Assembly: GCF_900156575.1 (NCBI RefSeq)
Contig: NZ_FTNY01000010.1
Coordinates: 1-54,181 of the forward strand
From: Chryseobacterium shigense
GTDB lineage: Bacteria; Bacteroidota; Bacteroidia; Flavobacteriales; Weeksellaceae
Reading direction: 5' to 3'
Length of the DNA: 54,181 nucleotides
Below, piece after piece: positions 45,969 through 54,181 of this stretch (position 1 is its first letter; each line of letters starts with the position of its first letter). The notes below the pieces were generated by a model. The model worked only from the letters and a program-made list of their open reading frames with translations. It was not told the origin of the DNA and searched no databases. The translations under genes and the position numbers were made by a program.

Positions 45969-45990
45969 AGCTTATTTTAGTATCTCTACC

Positions 45991-46005
45991 AGCGGAGAGA
46001 GAGGG
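45991..46005. repeat. Right attachment repeat of the island (attR-like), in tRNA-Ser
   Basis: AGCGGAGAGAGAGGG, identical to 81-95. On the minus strand it covers the T-stem end, the 3' acceptor strand and discriminator of tRNA-Ser plus two bases, so integration regenerates an intact tRNA. Confidence 0.75.
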
Positions 46006-46077
46006 ATTCGAACCCCCGGACCTGTTACAGTCAATAGTTTTCAAGACTATCGCAATCGACCACTCTGCCATCTCTCC
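45993..46077 (-). tRNA. tRNA-Ser (anticodon TGA)
   Basis: An 85-nt class II tRNA. The acceptor stem GGAGAGA pairs with TCTCTCC. The anticodon stem ATAGT/ACTAT holds the loop CTTGAAA, giving anticodon TGA. The T-loop GGTTCGAATCC type sequence is present, and the long variable arm is typical of serine tRNA. The discriminator base is G; CCA is not encoded. Confidence 0.95.
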
Positions 46078-46079
46078 TG

Positions 46080-46518
46080 AATAACGGCTGTACCGTTGTT
46101 TTCAGTGGTGCAAATATATAAAGTTTTTTAGAACTGACAAAATATTTTTAGCTGTTTATCAAAAATTTTGAACTTTGACAGCAGCAGTACTACTCTATTT
46201 AAGATTTCCCTTAGATATAATAATCTGATACAGAATAGGATTCAAAGATCAGACTTATTTTACCTGGCCGATATTCAAAATGTTTTATTTTTATAGTATT
46301 ATTTTCAAAAAATTTGAAAAACACGAAAAAGCGCCTTGATTCCCTGCACGAAAGTGTTCTTATATCTCTTTATCCTTCTTTTTTTTCTCTATTTATGCTA
46401 ATACATTCTATTTCCAGATGCTTGAATACAGAAAACAAAAAGATGAAAATCTGCACCTTTTGTAAATCCTGAAATTCATTGGGTTTTCAAAAAACATGAA
46501 TTCATGATTCCATCCTTT
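46080..46518. other. Gene-free stretch upstream of tRNA-Ser
   Basis: About 440 bp without a supportable ORF. It should contain the tRNA promoter near 46085-46125. I see no repeats or hairpins of note; composition is AT-rich with several short purine and pyrimidine runs. Confidence 0.5.
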
Positions 46519-47100
46519 TTACATTCCTGACGGAAATGCAGAAATCCACCCTACTTTGAGTCTCCACCTGTTATAATCTATATCTTTTCTATCGATTTCG
46601 GGGATATCTTCTGCACCGGAAATCCTATTGATCTCTTCCGGGGAAAAAGTTGGAAGATCTACTTTTAGCCGTTCTTTATTAAGATGCATTTTATTTTCTA
46701 CAGGATAAGGAATTCCTTCTGAGGTCAATTGTGTTCCATACCGCTGCGGTTTGCTCTCGAAAACCTGAATCCTGTCATACAAATAGGCAATATTTGATGG
46801 ATGGATATCATTACTGTTTTCCATCATCATCTTATAACAGTTTTTCATAAATTCAGGCTCCCCAATCGAATGCTGAATAATGAGCCATGCTGCGTTCCCG
46901 GCTTGTGCACCGACTTTTGAAACTGTTGGAAATCCAATTTCCTTAATGATTTCCCGAAGCCTTTCCGCATTCTTTCTGTGGATCATTTCCATTTCAGGAT
47001 GATAGCCACCGGAAAGCTGACCTTCCGACATCAACCGATCTCTTGCAGAAAGGTCCTTTTGAGCCAATTCTATTAATTCTTTCGAAAATGTATTGTCCAT
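46519..47100 (-). CDS. DUF6624-type cytoplasmic protein
   Basis: The 193-residue protein has no signal peptide. The segments LAQKDLSARDRLMSEGQLSGGYHPEMEMIHRKN, FPTVSKVGAQAGNAAWLIIQHS and LYDRIQVFESKPQRYGTQL match the pattern I know for DUF6624 proteins, found widely in Bacteroidota. No enzyme activity is established. It follows the lipoprotein gene at 47156-47734 by 55 bp on the same strand and is probably co-transcribed with it. Codon use is less AT-rich than in the island, in keeping with core chromosome. Confidence 0.75.
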   Translation of the reverse strand: MDNTFSKELIELAQKDLSARDRLMSEGQLSGGYHPEMEMIHRKNAERLREIIKEIGFPTVSKVGAQAGNAAWLIIQHSIGEPEFMKNCYKMMMENSNDIHPSNIAYLYDRIQVFESKPQRYGTQLTSEGIPYPVENKMHLNKERLKVDLPTFSPEEINRISGAEDIPEIDRKDIDYNRWRLKVGWISAFPSGM

Positions 47101-47155
47101 CCTTTTAAGTTCAAATTATTTCATGAAGAATACAATCTATAACAATAAAATGCAA

Positions 47156-47734
47156 CTAATGATAGTCTTCAATTACTTTACTATACTTTTCAATATAAGC
47201 TCTGAACATTTCTGCACGGGTTGACAGATCATAGATTTCCCTTCCGTTGATCACCAGCTTTTCGGGAGCTTTTCCGTTACAATGCCTTCCCCGGGAATAT
47301 AGTGCGGTATTCAGTTCTTTAAAATTTCTTTCAGCATCCGCTTCAGACTTAAATTCATATACCCGGATGACGAAATCAGGATAAAAATCTTTCGTTCCTT
47401 TTTCTGGTTTATGACTTTTTGCAAAATACTCCCTTATTCCGTTTCCGGCTATTACTTTCACTCTGTTTTCTTCACAATTATTGAAAGACCGGTTCTGGTT
47501 TTTTCTCATTTCAAAACTGAAACCTGCTTTTTGTAATTCCACACCGAGATCATTGATCAGCTTTTGATGGCCCTCTGTATTTTGGGTCTTGATCGTATCA
47601 TACGCGGTATCTTTATCTGGCATATCTTCAATAGACAATGCTTCTTTGTCTTCTTTTTTCACCGAATCATTTTTGTTTCCACTGCATGAAAAGATGAATA
47701 TCAATAATGGAAGAAACAGGATTTGTTTTTTCAT
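47156..47734 (-). CDS. Hypothetical lipoprotein (192 aa)
   Basis: Signal sequence MKKQILFLPLLIFIFSCSG with a lipobox cysteine at C17, then an acidic linker (SVKKEDKEALSIEDMPDKD) and a compact domain with YDLSTRAEMFRAYIEKYSKVIEDYH at the end. Two cysteines (NNCEEN and GRHCNG) could form a disulfide. I do not recognise the family. It probably sits in the outer or inner membrane facing the periplasm and is the first gene before the DUF6624 gene. Confidence 0.75.
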   Translation of the reverse strand: MKKQILFLPLLIFIFSCSGNKNDSVKKEDKEALSIEDMPDKDTAYDTIKTQNTEGHQKLINDLGVELQKAGFSFEMRKNQNRSFNNCEENRVKVIAGNGIREYFAKSHKPEKGTKDFYPDFVIRVYEFKSEADAERNFKELNTALYSRGRHCNGKAPEKLVINGREIYDLSTRAEMFRAYIEKYSKVIEDYH

Positions 47735-47887
47735 GAAAACTCGATTTATTATTTAACCTAAACTACGAAAAATTTGAAAGTAATATCTTAGAAAAATAAG
47801 CTCGAAGCTCTAGGACTATTATCAGTTGTTCACAAATCCTTAAAATAATCGTAATCTTAATTTCAGGTATTTTCCCAAACAGACGTT

Positions 47888-47895
47888 TAATTTTG
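47888..47895 (+). promoter_or_regulatory. Promoter -7 box of the TonB receptor-phytase operon
   Basis: TAATTTTG matches TAnnTTTG and lies 25 bp before the GTG start at 47921. The -33 element is not clear (TTTTCC about 14 bp and TTTC about 27 bp upstream), so this is a candidate. Confidence 0.4.
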
Positions 47896-47920
47896 CTCAG
47901 ATCTAATATAAACTAATAAA

Positions 47921-50731
47921 GTGAAGAAAATTTTTACCTCTGTTTTGTTTTGTGCCTCTCTATTTTTTTATGCACAGACTGGTAGTCTTTCCGGAAATAT
48001 TAATGATGATTCAAAATTATCTCTTCCGGGTGCCAAGATATCTCTGACACCCGGAAATATCTATACCACCTCAGATGACCATGGTAATTTCGTTTTCCTG
48101 AATGTTCCTCCTGGAAATTATACTATGAAAGTGGATTACCTGGGCTATGGAACCAGTGAATACAGCGTGACTGTTGAAGCTGAAAAGAATACGAGACAGA
48201 ATATTCTGTTCACCAGAAAAGAAACCACGATTGCAGAAGTAGTCGTAAGCGGATCTACACTGAAAAATCAGGCGAGAGCACTGAACAAGCAAAAAAATAA
48301 CGCCAATATCACAAATGTAATTTCAGCTGATCAGATCGGACGTTTTCCTGATGCCAATATCGGAGATGCTTTAAAGCGTGTTCCGGGAATCACCATACAA
48401 AATGATCAGGGTGAAGCAAGAAATCTTATCATCAGAGGTTTGGCGCCCAATCTTAATTCTGTAACACTAAACGGAGACCGAATTCCTTCTGCTGAAGGAG
48501 ATAACCGGAATGTTCAGATGGATCTTATTCCGTCTGATATGATTTCGACAATTGAGGTGAATAAAACTCTGACTCCCGATATGGATGCCGATGCCATCGG
48601 TGGTTCTGTAAACCTGATTACAAGAGCTTCTCCTAACGGACAGAGAATTTCTGCAACATTGGCCGGAGGTTATAATCCTATTCGTGAAAAGGGAAATTAC
48701 ACCGCAGGATTGGTCTACGGAAACCGTTTTTTAAACAAGAAATTAGGGGCTGTTTTCAGCTTTTCTTATAACAATAATAATTTTGGTTCAGACAATATAG
48801 AGCCTACCTGGAGTCTTGCCAATGACGTTGCTCAGACTGCTTACATCAGTAAAATGGGAGTTCGTTATTATAATGAACACCGGATCAGACACAGTTTTGA
48901 TCTGAATATGGATTATGAATTCAACTCCAAAAACAAGATCTATGCTTCAGCGATGTACAATTTCAGAACGGATAAGGAAAACAGATTCGCTCTGGGGTAT
49001 AAAGTAAAACCTGTTTATAATAGTGATGAAACTGAAATCACAGGATGGAAAGGAAGCATTACGAGACAGAATAAAGGTGGAGATTCTGATAATGACAACA
49101 CCCGTCTGGAAAGACAGAAAGTTCAAAACTATGCCCTGAGAGGAGAACATCTTTTAGGTTCAAAGATCGATCTTGACTGGTCGATGAACTATGCAACGGC
49201 AAGTGAAAAGAAACCTCACGAACGCATGATAGAGTTTGAAAACGGAAAGATGAATTTCTCTTCTGACCTGAGTGATCCGGGAAGGCCAATGATCACTCCT
49301 CTTTCTGCAGATAATTTAGGGGTTTATCAGCTCAGCGATCTTTCGGATTCGAACAGCTTTACTCAGGAAAAGGAATTTGGAGGAAAGGTGAATGTCCGTT
49401 TTCCTTTTTCTGTGATTGAAAACCAGAAAGGAAGGCTTCGTACGGGTATCCGAGTACGATTAAAACAAAAGGAGCGAAACAATGATTATTATGCTTTTGA
49501 CCCTTTAAATGATATGGGAAGCTTGCTGTCTGTTCCCACAATCCATCTTGACGGGCACAATTTCCAGCCCGGGAATTATGTTCCCGGAACTTTCGTCAAT
49601 CCTTCTTATGTTGGCGGTCTGGATCTTTTTAATCCGAATTTATTCAATGGTGAATCTAAACCGGAAGAATTCCTTTCGAGCAATTATACGGCAAAAGAAA
49701 ACATCTATGCGGGCTATATCAGATGGGACCAGGATTTCAGCGATACATTCTCCATGATCGTGGGAGCCCGTTTCGAAACCACAAAAATCGACTATACCGG
49801 AAATTATGTTTTGGATGAAGAGGATCTGGCAGGGAAAATCAACCGTACCAATTCTTACACCAATGTCCTTCCGAATCTATCGTTTAAATATGTTCCGGTT
49901 CAGGACCTTATCCTCCGTGCAGCTTTTACAACGGCTTTAGCGCGTCCCAATTACTATTCACTGGTTCCTTATCTTAACGTTATTTCAGCGGATGAAACCA
50001 TCGCGGCAGGAAATCCGGATTTAAAGGCGACGTATGCTTATAATTTTGATTTTATGGCGGAGAAGTATTTTAAGTCTGTAGGGATTCTCTCCGGTGGTGT
50101 TTTTTATAAGAACCTGAAAGATTTTATTTATACGTATTCGAGAAGAAATTATACTTCCGATGATTTCGCCAATGATTTTGGAGGACAGTCTAATCCTATT
50201 CCTGCGGGAGCGGATAACTGGAGATTTAACCAGCAGCGTAATGGTGACAATGTAGATATTTACGGTTTTGAAGTGGCGCTTCAAAGACAATTGGATTTCA
50301 TTCCGGGAGCTTTCTGGAAAGGTCTTGGCGTCTATGTCAACTACACCTACACCAAGTCAAAAGCAAAGGGAATCACAAATGAAGACGGTGTGGAAAGAAC
50401 GGATGTAGGACTTCCAGGCGCGGCTCCTCATATGTTCAACGGATCGCTTTCATGGGAAAATAAGCGTTTCTCGGCAAGGGTTTCTATGAATTATGCTTCT
50501 CATTATATTGATGAATTAGGGGGAAAAGCATTTGAGGACCGTTATTATGACAAACAGGTTTTTCTGGATGCCAATGCTTCATATAAAATCACCAGTCAAC
50601 TGAGAGTTTTTGCAGAAGCCAATAATCTGACCAATCAACCGTTACGATATTACCAGGGAATCCAGAGCAGAACTGCCCAGGTAGAATATTACAGACCCCG
50701 ATTCACTTTAGGAGTGAAATTTGATTTTTAA
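47921..50731 (+). CDS. TonB-dependent receptor paired with a phytase
   Basis: The 936-residue outer-membrane receptor starts at GTG 47921 (MKKIFTSVLFCASLFFYAQ signal). It has a carboxypeptidase-regulatory-like domain (SLSGNINDDSKLSLPGAKISL), a plug (ISADQIGRFPDANIGDALKRVPGI, then GGSVNLIT) and a 22-strand-type barrel ending YYRPRFTLGVKFDF. The plug signature 'IGRFPDxNxxDALKRVPG' marks the TBDR type common beside hydrolases. It is followed after 4 bp by a phytase lipoprotein gene, so uptake of a phytate breakdown product is a reasonable inference. It lies outside the island. Confidence 0.93.
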   Translation: MKKIFTSVLFCASLFFYAQTGSLSGNINDDSKLSLPGAKISLTPGNIYTTSDDHGNFVFLNVPPGNYTMKVDYLGYGTSEYSVTVEAEKNTRQNILFTRKETTIAEVVVSGSTLKNQARALNKQKNNANITNVISADQIGRFPDANIGDALKRVPGITIQNDQGEARNLIIRGLAPNLNSVTLNGDRIPSAEGDNRNVQMDLIPSDMISTIEVNKTLTPDMDADAIGGSVNLITRASPNGQRISATLAGGYNPIREKGNYTAGLVYGNRFLNKKLGAVFSFSYNNNNFGSDNIEPTWSLANDVAQTAYISKMGVRYYNEHRIRHSFDLNMDYEFNSKNKIYASAMYNFRTDKENRFALGYKVKPVYNSDETEITGWKGSITRQNKGGDSDNDNTRLERQKVQNYALRGEHLLGSKIDLDWSMNYATASEKKPHERMIEFENGKMNFSSDLSDPGRPMITPLSADNLGVYQLSDLSDSNSFTQEKEFGGKVNVRFPFSVIENQKGRLRTGIRVRLKQKERNNDYYAFDPLNDMGSLLSVPTIHLDGHNFQPGNYVPGTFVNPSYVGGLDLFNPNLFNGESKPEEFLSSNYTAKENIYAGYIRWDQDFSDTFSMIVGARFETTKIDYTGNYVLDEEDLAGKINRTNSYTNVLPNLSFKYVPVQDLILRAAFTTALARPNYYSLVPYLNVISADETIAAGNPDLKATYAYNFDFMAEKYFKSVGILSGGVFYKNLKDFIYTYSRRNYTSDDFANDFGGQSNPIPAGADNWRFNQQRNGDNVDIYGFEVALQRQLDFIPGAFWKGLGVYVNYTYTKSKAKGITNEDGVERTDVGLPGAAPHMFNGSLSWENKRFSARVSMNYASHYIDELGGKAFEDRYYDKQVFLDANASYKITSQLRVFAEANNLTNQPLRYYQGIQSRTAQVEYYRPRFTLGVKFDF

Positions 50732-50735
50732 ACGC

Positions 50736-51767
50736 ATGAAAAAGATACCATTTATACTGGCTGTTTCAGTTTTACCTTTTGTGGTAAGCTGCAGCACGCA
50801 ATCATTAGGAAAAAAAATAACACCTTCAGTCATTACCGAAACGGTAGTCCATGATACGGATGATCCTGCAATATGGATCAATCCGGCAAATGCTTCCCAA
50901 AGCATCATTATCGGGACTGATAAAGATACTGATGGTGGCCTTTATGCTTTTGACCTGAACGGAAAGATCATCCGCAAAGTTTCCGGCTTAAAACGCCCAA
51001 ACAATGTAGATCTGGAGTATGGTTTTATGCTGAACGGAAAACCAACAGATATTGCTGCCGTTACGGAAAGGGAAACGAATACAGTAAAATTATATAGTCT
51101 CCCGGATCTGAAGGAAGTAGGTGCATTTACTGTGTTTGATGGTGAAATGCAACGTGATCCTATGGGTATTTCGATGTACAAAAATCCGAAATCCGGTGAA
51201 ATGTACGCTGTTGTGGGTCGAAAATCCGGTCCGGCAGATGGGTATCTGTGGCAGTATCAACTGTCTGAAAAAGACGGAAAAATAACGGGTGAAGCAGTGC
51301 GTAAGTTCGGAAAATACAGCGGATTAAAAGAGATCGAAAGTATTGCCGTAGATGATGAGATGGGTTATATTTATTATTCTGATGAACAGTTTGGAGTGCA
51401 TCAGTATTATGCAGATCCGTCGAAAGGAAATGAGGAACTCCTTGTTTTCGGAAAGGGTGATTTTAAATCTGATGTGGAAGGAATCTCCATCTACCCTACC
51501 TCCTCTCAAACAGGTTATATTCTGGTTTCGAATCAACAGAAAGATACATTTAATGTATATCTTAGAGAAGATCCGGCCAGAGGAAAAATTGCAGAGATCC
51601 CCGTTTCCACAAGTGAGAGCGATGGATCAGAGGTGACGAATGTCAACTTAGGGCCTAAGTTTCCCAAAGGAGTATTTGTCGCTATGAGCAATGGAAGGGT
51701 TTTCCATTTTTATGACTGGAGGGTTATTGAGGAAAGGATAAAAAAGGCCCAGCAAACCGCTCAATAA
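50736..51767 (+). CDS. Beta-propeller 3-phytase lipoprotein
   Basis: I chose ATG 50736 (343 residues) because it gives a lipoprotein signal MKKIPFILAVSVLPFVVSCS (C19); the frame opens five codons earlier inside the receptor gene's end. The protein shows beta-propeller phytase motifs: DTDDPAIWINP, IIGTDKDTDGGLYAFDL, RPNNVDLEYG and SIAVDDEMGYIYYSDEQFGVHQYY, the acidic residues that bind calcium and phytate. It hydrolyses phytate, releasing phosphate at the cell surface or periplasm. It is the second gene of the receptor operon and a terminator follows. Confidence 0.9.
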   Translation: MKKIPFILAVSVLPFVVSCSTQSLGKKITPSVITETVVHDTDDPAIWINPANASQSIIIGTDKDTDGGLYAFDLNGKIIRKVSGLKRPNNVDLEYGFMLNGKPTDIAAVTERETNTVKLYSLPDLKEVGAFTVFDGEMQRDPMGISMYKNPKSGEMYAVVGRKSGPADGYLWQYQLSEKDGKITGEAVRKFGKYSGLKEIESIAVDDEMGYIYYSDEQFGVHQYYADPSKGNEELLVFGKGDFKSDVEGISIYPTSSQTGYILVSNQQKDTFNVYLREDPARGKIAEIPVSTSESDGSEVTNVNLGPKFPKGVFVAMSNGRVFHFYDWRVIEERIKKAQQTAQ

Positions 51768-51907
51768 TTTTTCTATTAGAGCAGAGTTTGAGATGATGGC
51801 TGGATTGATCAATCGTTCTGTCACCGATAAAAGTATATGGTGAACAATTAGTCCATTTTTATCCGAGATCATAAAGCTAAAAAAGCATATTCGTAAAAAT
51901 AAAAACT

Positions 51908-51939
51908 AAAAATACTGCCTATTGCTAAGCAGTATTTTT
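51908..51939 (+). terminator. Terminator after the phytase gene
   Basis: Arms AAAAATACTGC (51908-51918) and GCAGTATTTTT (51929-51939) with a 10-base loop and a continuing T-run on the plus strand. It lies 140 bp downstream of the phytase stop. Confidence 0.8.
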
Positions 51940-52067
51940 TTTATTTCAGAAGATCTTCCGGCTGTAACGTTAATATTCAAGTCATATGTCACTATTGAAC
52001 CATATACTCCATCTATTATTTCACCTCGTGTCCTGTGGGTTCGATTGATGATCATTTAGTATTGAAT

Positions 52068-52486
52068 TCATATGATCGTCAGTTCTATGATTTCAATAGC
52101 ACCTTTCAACATATCACGAGCTGTTTGACTTCCTCCTGCATCAGAAGATTCTGTATAACTTAATTTCCCATCGTCTCCAACTGATAATTTAAGTCCTGTT
52201 TCTTGCTCCAAATTATTAACAATCTTATTTTGCGCTTCCAATGATATATTTTTCCCAATGTGATATCCTGATTTTGTATTCCATCAGGATCAATAAATCT
52301 TGTCGGGTTATTTAGGGCTCAGATGGACACGAGCGAGACGCTCGCGCCAGCGGGGGGAAAAATTATGCCCCTTTTCGCTTAAAGGATCTACAACACCCCA
52401 ACGTCCAATATCCGGCATGTATTGTCTCCAGCCGTAATCATACATCCCAGATTCTTGGAGTTCTTTCCCGTTGTACTTGTAGCTCT
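52068..52486 (-). pseudogene. Orphan RHS C-terminal tip with frameshift and REP-like insertion
   Basis: On the minus strand from about 52486 the frame encodes SYKYNGKELQESGMYDYGW and MPDIGRWGVVDPLSEK, the same RHS core as in the intact gene at 53074-54181. About 60 bp carrying a GC-rich hairpin then replace the usual 'MTRHSPYNYAF' segment and the frame ends at TAA (52308-52310). The core resumes in another frame (NNPTRFIDPDGIQNQDI) and continues into a distinct tip ending ARDMLKGAIEIIELTII at 52068. It is a broken, displaced toxin tip, typical of polymorphic-toxin loci. Between the phytase gene and this remnant (51768-52067) I see only the terminator. Confidence 0.75.
52328..52346. repeat. 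GC-rich REP-like hairpin inside the orphan RHS tip
   Basis: CGAGCG (52330-52335) and CGCTCG (52339-52344) pair around AGA, within a strongly GC-rich stretch (about 52325-52357) unlike the surrounding AT-rich DNA. It coincides with the point where the RHS reading frame is interrupted, so it looks like an inserted short palindromic repeat. Confidence 0.55.
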
Positions 52487-52505
52487 TACATCTTACTATA
52501 AAGAG

Positions 52506-52530
52506 AGAGACTACCTCAAAGGCAGTCTCT
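52506..52530 (-). terminator. Hairpin after the RHS lipoprotein gene
   Basis: AGAGACTACC and GGCAGTCTCT (52506-52515, 52521-52530) pair with one mismatch around TCAAA, 18 bp beyond the stop of the lipoprotein gene read leftward. The following minus-strand bases are pyrimidine-rich but not a full T-run. Confidence 0.45.
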
Positions 52531-52547
52531 TAATTTGTTATATAGTT

Positions 52548-53069
52548 TTACTCTTCGTAGTCCTTTGAAAACTTTACTCCTTTTCTCATAAGCAATTCTT
52601 TTATTTCTTTTGATTTTTGATAAGGAGATGTTATGCGAATAATTTCATTTTTAGAATTAAAGATAATATGCCAATTTTTAGTATTGTAATCTATTAGATC
52701 TTTTGCTAAATTGAAATTTTCATATTTAGTTTCTTTAAATGATTTGTTTAATATATCTGATTTGTTTAATGATTCATCTATAATTAATTTATAACCACCT
52801 ATTTGATAGACTTTAGTGTATTTTACATCTTGCAATAACATTGGACTTACAAAAGTAACATCCACCCAATAGCTATTTTCATAATATTTACTTGTATTAG
52901 CTCCAATTAATAATATGTTTTCCTCTTTATTTAAAATCTTTCCTGAATTTCTATATTCAATATATGTTTTAACTATATCTTGATATAAGTTACTTTTCTT
53001 TTGGCTATAAAAATAATTTTTACAGCTACAAAGAATTATAAGGCACATTAGTAAACAAAATCTTTTCAT
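52548..53069 (-). CDS. Small lipoprotein, candidate immunity protein of the RHS locus
   Basis: The 173-residue protein has the lipoprotein signal MKRFCLLMCLIILCSCKN (lipobox cysteine C16). The mature part is rich in K, Y and N, with strands such as YWVDVTFVSPMLLQDVKYTKVYQIGGYKLIIDES and WHIIFNSKNEIIRITSP. I do not recognise the family. It starts 4 bp after the RHS gene stop and is more AT-rich than the RHS core. In polymorphic toxin loci the gene directly after the toxin normally encodes its immunity protein; that is the best guess, by position only. Confidence 0.7.
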   Translation of the reverse strand: MKRFCLLMCLIILCSCKNYFYSQKKSNLYQDIVKTYIEYRNSGKILNKEENILLIGANTSKYYENSYWVDVTFVSPMLLQDVKYTKVYQIGGYKLIIDESLNKSDILNKSFKETKYENFNLAKDLIDYNTKNWHIIFNSKNEIIRITSPYQKSKEIKELLMRKGVKFSKDYEE

Positions 53070-53073
53070 ATTT

Positions 53074-54181
53074 TTATTTTTTTGTTCTACCTGTATATAC
53101 AGACACTTCGTTACTATATCTAAAATAACCTACATTAGGCGTATATTGATATGAATCTTTAATATTTATATCATATTTTATACGATCACCCGTAGGTAGT
53201 GATAATTCACTTACCCATGTTCCCTTTCTAAGAAAAGAAGTAAATCCTGAAGGACCAGGTTCTGAACCTGATATATGAGAGTGAACTCTTTCTTGAATTG
53301 TTGCCATATTTATAAAATGAGAAGAACTTGATCCTGGTAGGCTTACATTAACATAACCAATTGTCTTAACTATACTAGAACTCGAATTAGCTGTATGATT
53401 TGTAGTTATAATATTTGTATTAAAACCATCTGAAAAACCTAATCTATCCTGTCCAAATTCGACTTTTGTATTACTAGCAGCAAATTCAAAAAACTGGGTT
53501 GCAACATCATAATTTTGAATTTGTAAATATGTATATCTGGATGATCCTGCTTCTCCATCATGACCTTGTGTTACAATGTTTTCTGTCTTAGCATCTCCTA
53601 TTTGCGAATCTCCAGTTGGATTTGATTCTGATACACCTGTCCTTGCAATCTGGATAGACTTAGACTCATCTTCGTTTGTAATAGTATCATAAGCATTATT
53701 GTCTTTTGTTCTTTCTATGTTACCATTGTTAAAGATCTTAATCTTATCTTCTGCCTGCATTCCATCTGGGTCAATAAATCTTATAGGATTATTAAAAGCA
53801 TAATTATAAGGGCTATGTCTGGTCATCTTCTCCGCCAGCGGATCCACAACACCCCATCTTCCAATATCCGGCATATACATTCTCGCTCCATAATCGTACA
53901 TTCCCGTCTCTTGGAGTTCCTTTCCGTTGTACTTATAACTATAATACCCTCCAAGTCTAGAACTGCTAATCATTCCCTGAATATGATTCAATCCAAAAGG
54001 ATAGTAGTTATTAGTATCGGTAACCCCCAGAACGCCTTCGCTGTGTTTCGCAAAACTTACCCTCGCATTGCCAAGGTGGTCTCTGAACTGGTAAATATAA
54101 CGGTTTTCTGTGAAACTGTAAAATCCTTCTGAAGTAGGCACAAAATCAAGTTTCCATTCAGGGGAGCCTCCGATAACAAGG
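53074..54181 (-). CDS. RHS-repeat protein, C-terminal part with variable toxin tip (5' end outside window)
   Basis: The frame stays open to the window edge (LVIGGSPEWKLDF precedes the first candidate start), so the gene continues beyond 54181. The RHS core is clear: YQFRDHLGNARVSFA, YKYNGKELQETGMYDYGARM, MPDIGRWGVVDPLAEKM, SPYNYAFNNPIRFIDPDGMQ. About 230 residues of variable tip follow. It contains VHSHISGSEPGPSGF, similar to the HSH...SG metal-binding motif of JAB/MPN-like domains used as toxins in Bacteroidota RHS proteins, though the final aspartate is not evident. RHS proteins encapsulate and deliver such tips to rival cells. JAB assignment is tentative. Confidence 0.85.
   Translation of the reverse strand, partial: LVIGGSPEWKLDFVPTSEGFYSFTENRYIYQFRDHLGNARVSFAKHSEGVLGVTDTNNYYPFGLNHIQGMISSSRLGGYYSYKYNGKELQETGMYDYGARMYMPDIGRWGVVDPLAEKMTRHSPYNYAFNNPIRFIDPDGMQAEDKIKIFNNGNIERTKDNNAYDTITNEDESKSIQIARTGVSESNPTGDSQIGDAKTENIVTQGHDGEAGSSRYTYLQIQNYDVATQFFEFAASNTKVEFGQDRLGFSDGFNTNIITTNHTANSSSSIVKTIGYVNVSLPGSSSSHFINMATIQERVHSHISGSEPGPSGFTSFLRKGTWVSELSLPTGDRIKYDINIKDSYQYTPNVGYFRYSNEVSVYTGRTKK

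Larger units (their letters stand above)
81..46005. mobile_element. Defence-rich genomic island integrated at tRNA-Ser
   Basis: The island is bounded by 15-bp direct repeats (81-95, 45991-46005), with an IntDOT-like tyrosine integrase next to the tRNA and pointing into the island. The cargo is mostly anti-phage or nucleic-acid machinery: McrBC, type I restriction, two ATPase-HNH pairs, a primase-RT protein, an SF2 helicase and an exonuclease-RecQ-UvrD fusion. I saw no relaxase, coupling protein or conjugation genes, so the element looks integrative but not self-transmissible. The two small HTH genes and repeat array near 16 kb may belong to an older nested element. Confidence 0.75.

Noticed and set aside
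1..46005. Conjugative element
   Set aside because: No relaxase, coupling protein, tra genes or transposase could be recognised; I also saw no complete insertion sequence in the window.

Overview
The window looks like chromosomal DNA of a Flavobacteriia bacterium, most likely Chryseobacterium or a close relative (Weeksellaceae). It is strongly AT-rich, shows no consistent Shine-Dalgarno sequences, has Bacteroidota-type TAnnTTTG promoter boxes, and carries SusC/SusD-type receptors, an AraC-TPR membrane regulator, DUF6520 and DUF6624 proteins and an IntDOT-like integrase. This placement rests on gene content only; no search was run.

Positions 81-46005 read as one integrated genomic island of about 45.9 kb. 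A tyrosine integrase (44523-45740) sits beside tRNA-Ser(TGA) (45993-46077, minus strand). The last 13 bases of that tRNA gene plus two more form a 15-bp direct repeat (45991-46005) that recurs at 81-95. A terminator hairpin follows each copy on the minus strand, so the left one (44-68) is probably the original tRNA terminator displaced by the insertion.

Island cargo from left to right: (i) a minus-strand operon of an SMC-like ATPase, an HNH nuclease, a 100-residue unknown protein, McrB and McrC (581-7115); (ii) a type I restriction-modification locus (hsdR, recombinase, two convergent hsdS genes, hsdM; 7445-15539) organised for hsdS inversion; (iii) two small DNA-binding proteins and a seven-copy, about 32-bp repeat array (15707-16980); (iv) a regulator, MauE-like protein, DUF6520 peptide and TlpA-SusC-SusD cluster (17151-26083); (v) a hairpin-dense non-coding block (26222-26629), an XRE-type repressor with two operator-like sites, an 1857-residue primase/reverse-transcriptase/phosphoribosyltransferase-like protein and a divergent SF2 helicase (26661-35914); (vi) a second HNH-ATPase pair (36010-39390); (vii) a 1615-residue exonuclease-RecQ-UvrD fusion (39632-44479); (viii) the integrase and its att region.

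To the right of the tRNA lies ordinary chromosome: a DUF6624 protein, a lipoprotein, a TonB receptor with a beta-propeller phytase, and an RHS toxin locus with a candidate lipoprotein immunity gene and an orphan, frameshifted RHS tip.

The most promising undescribed unit is 26222-39390. A primase-RT-PRTase fusion, a helicase with a possible nuclease tail, a structured non-coding block, a dedicated repressor and an ATPase-HNH pair of the type used as effector by some retrons are packed into 13 kb. The functional link between these parts is inference.
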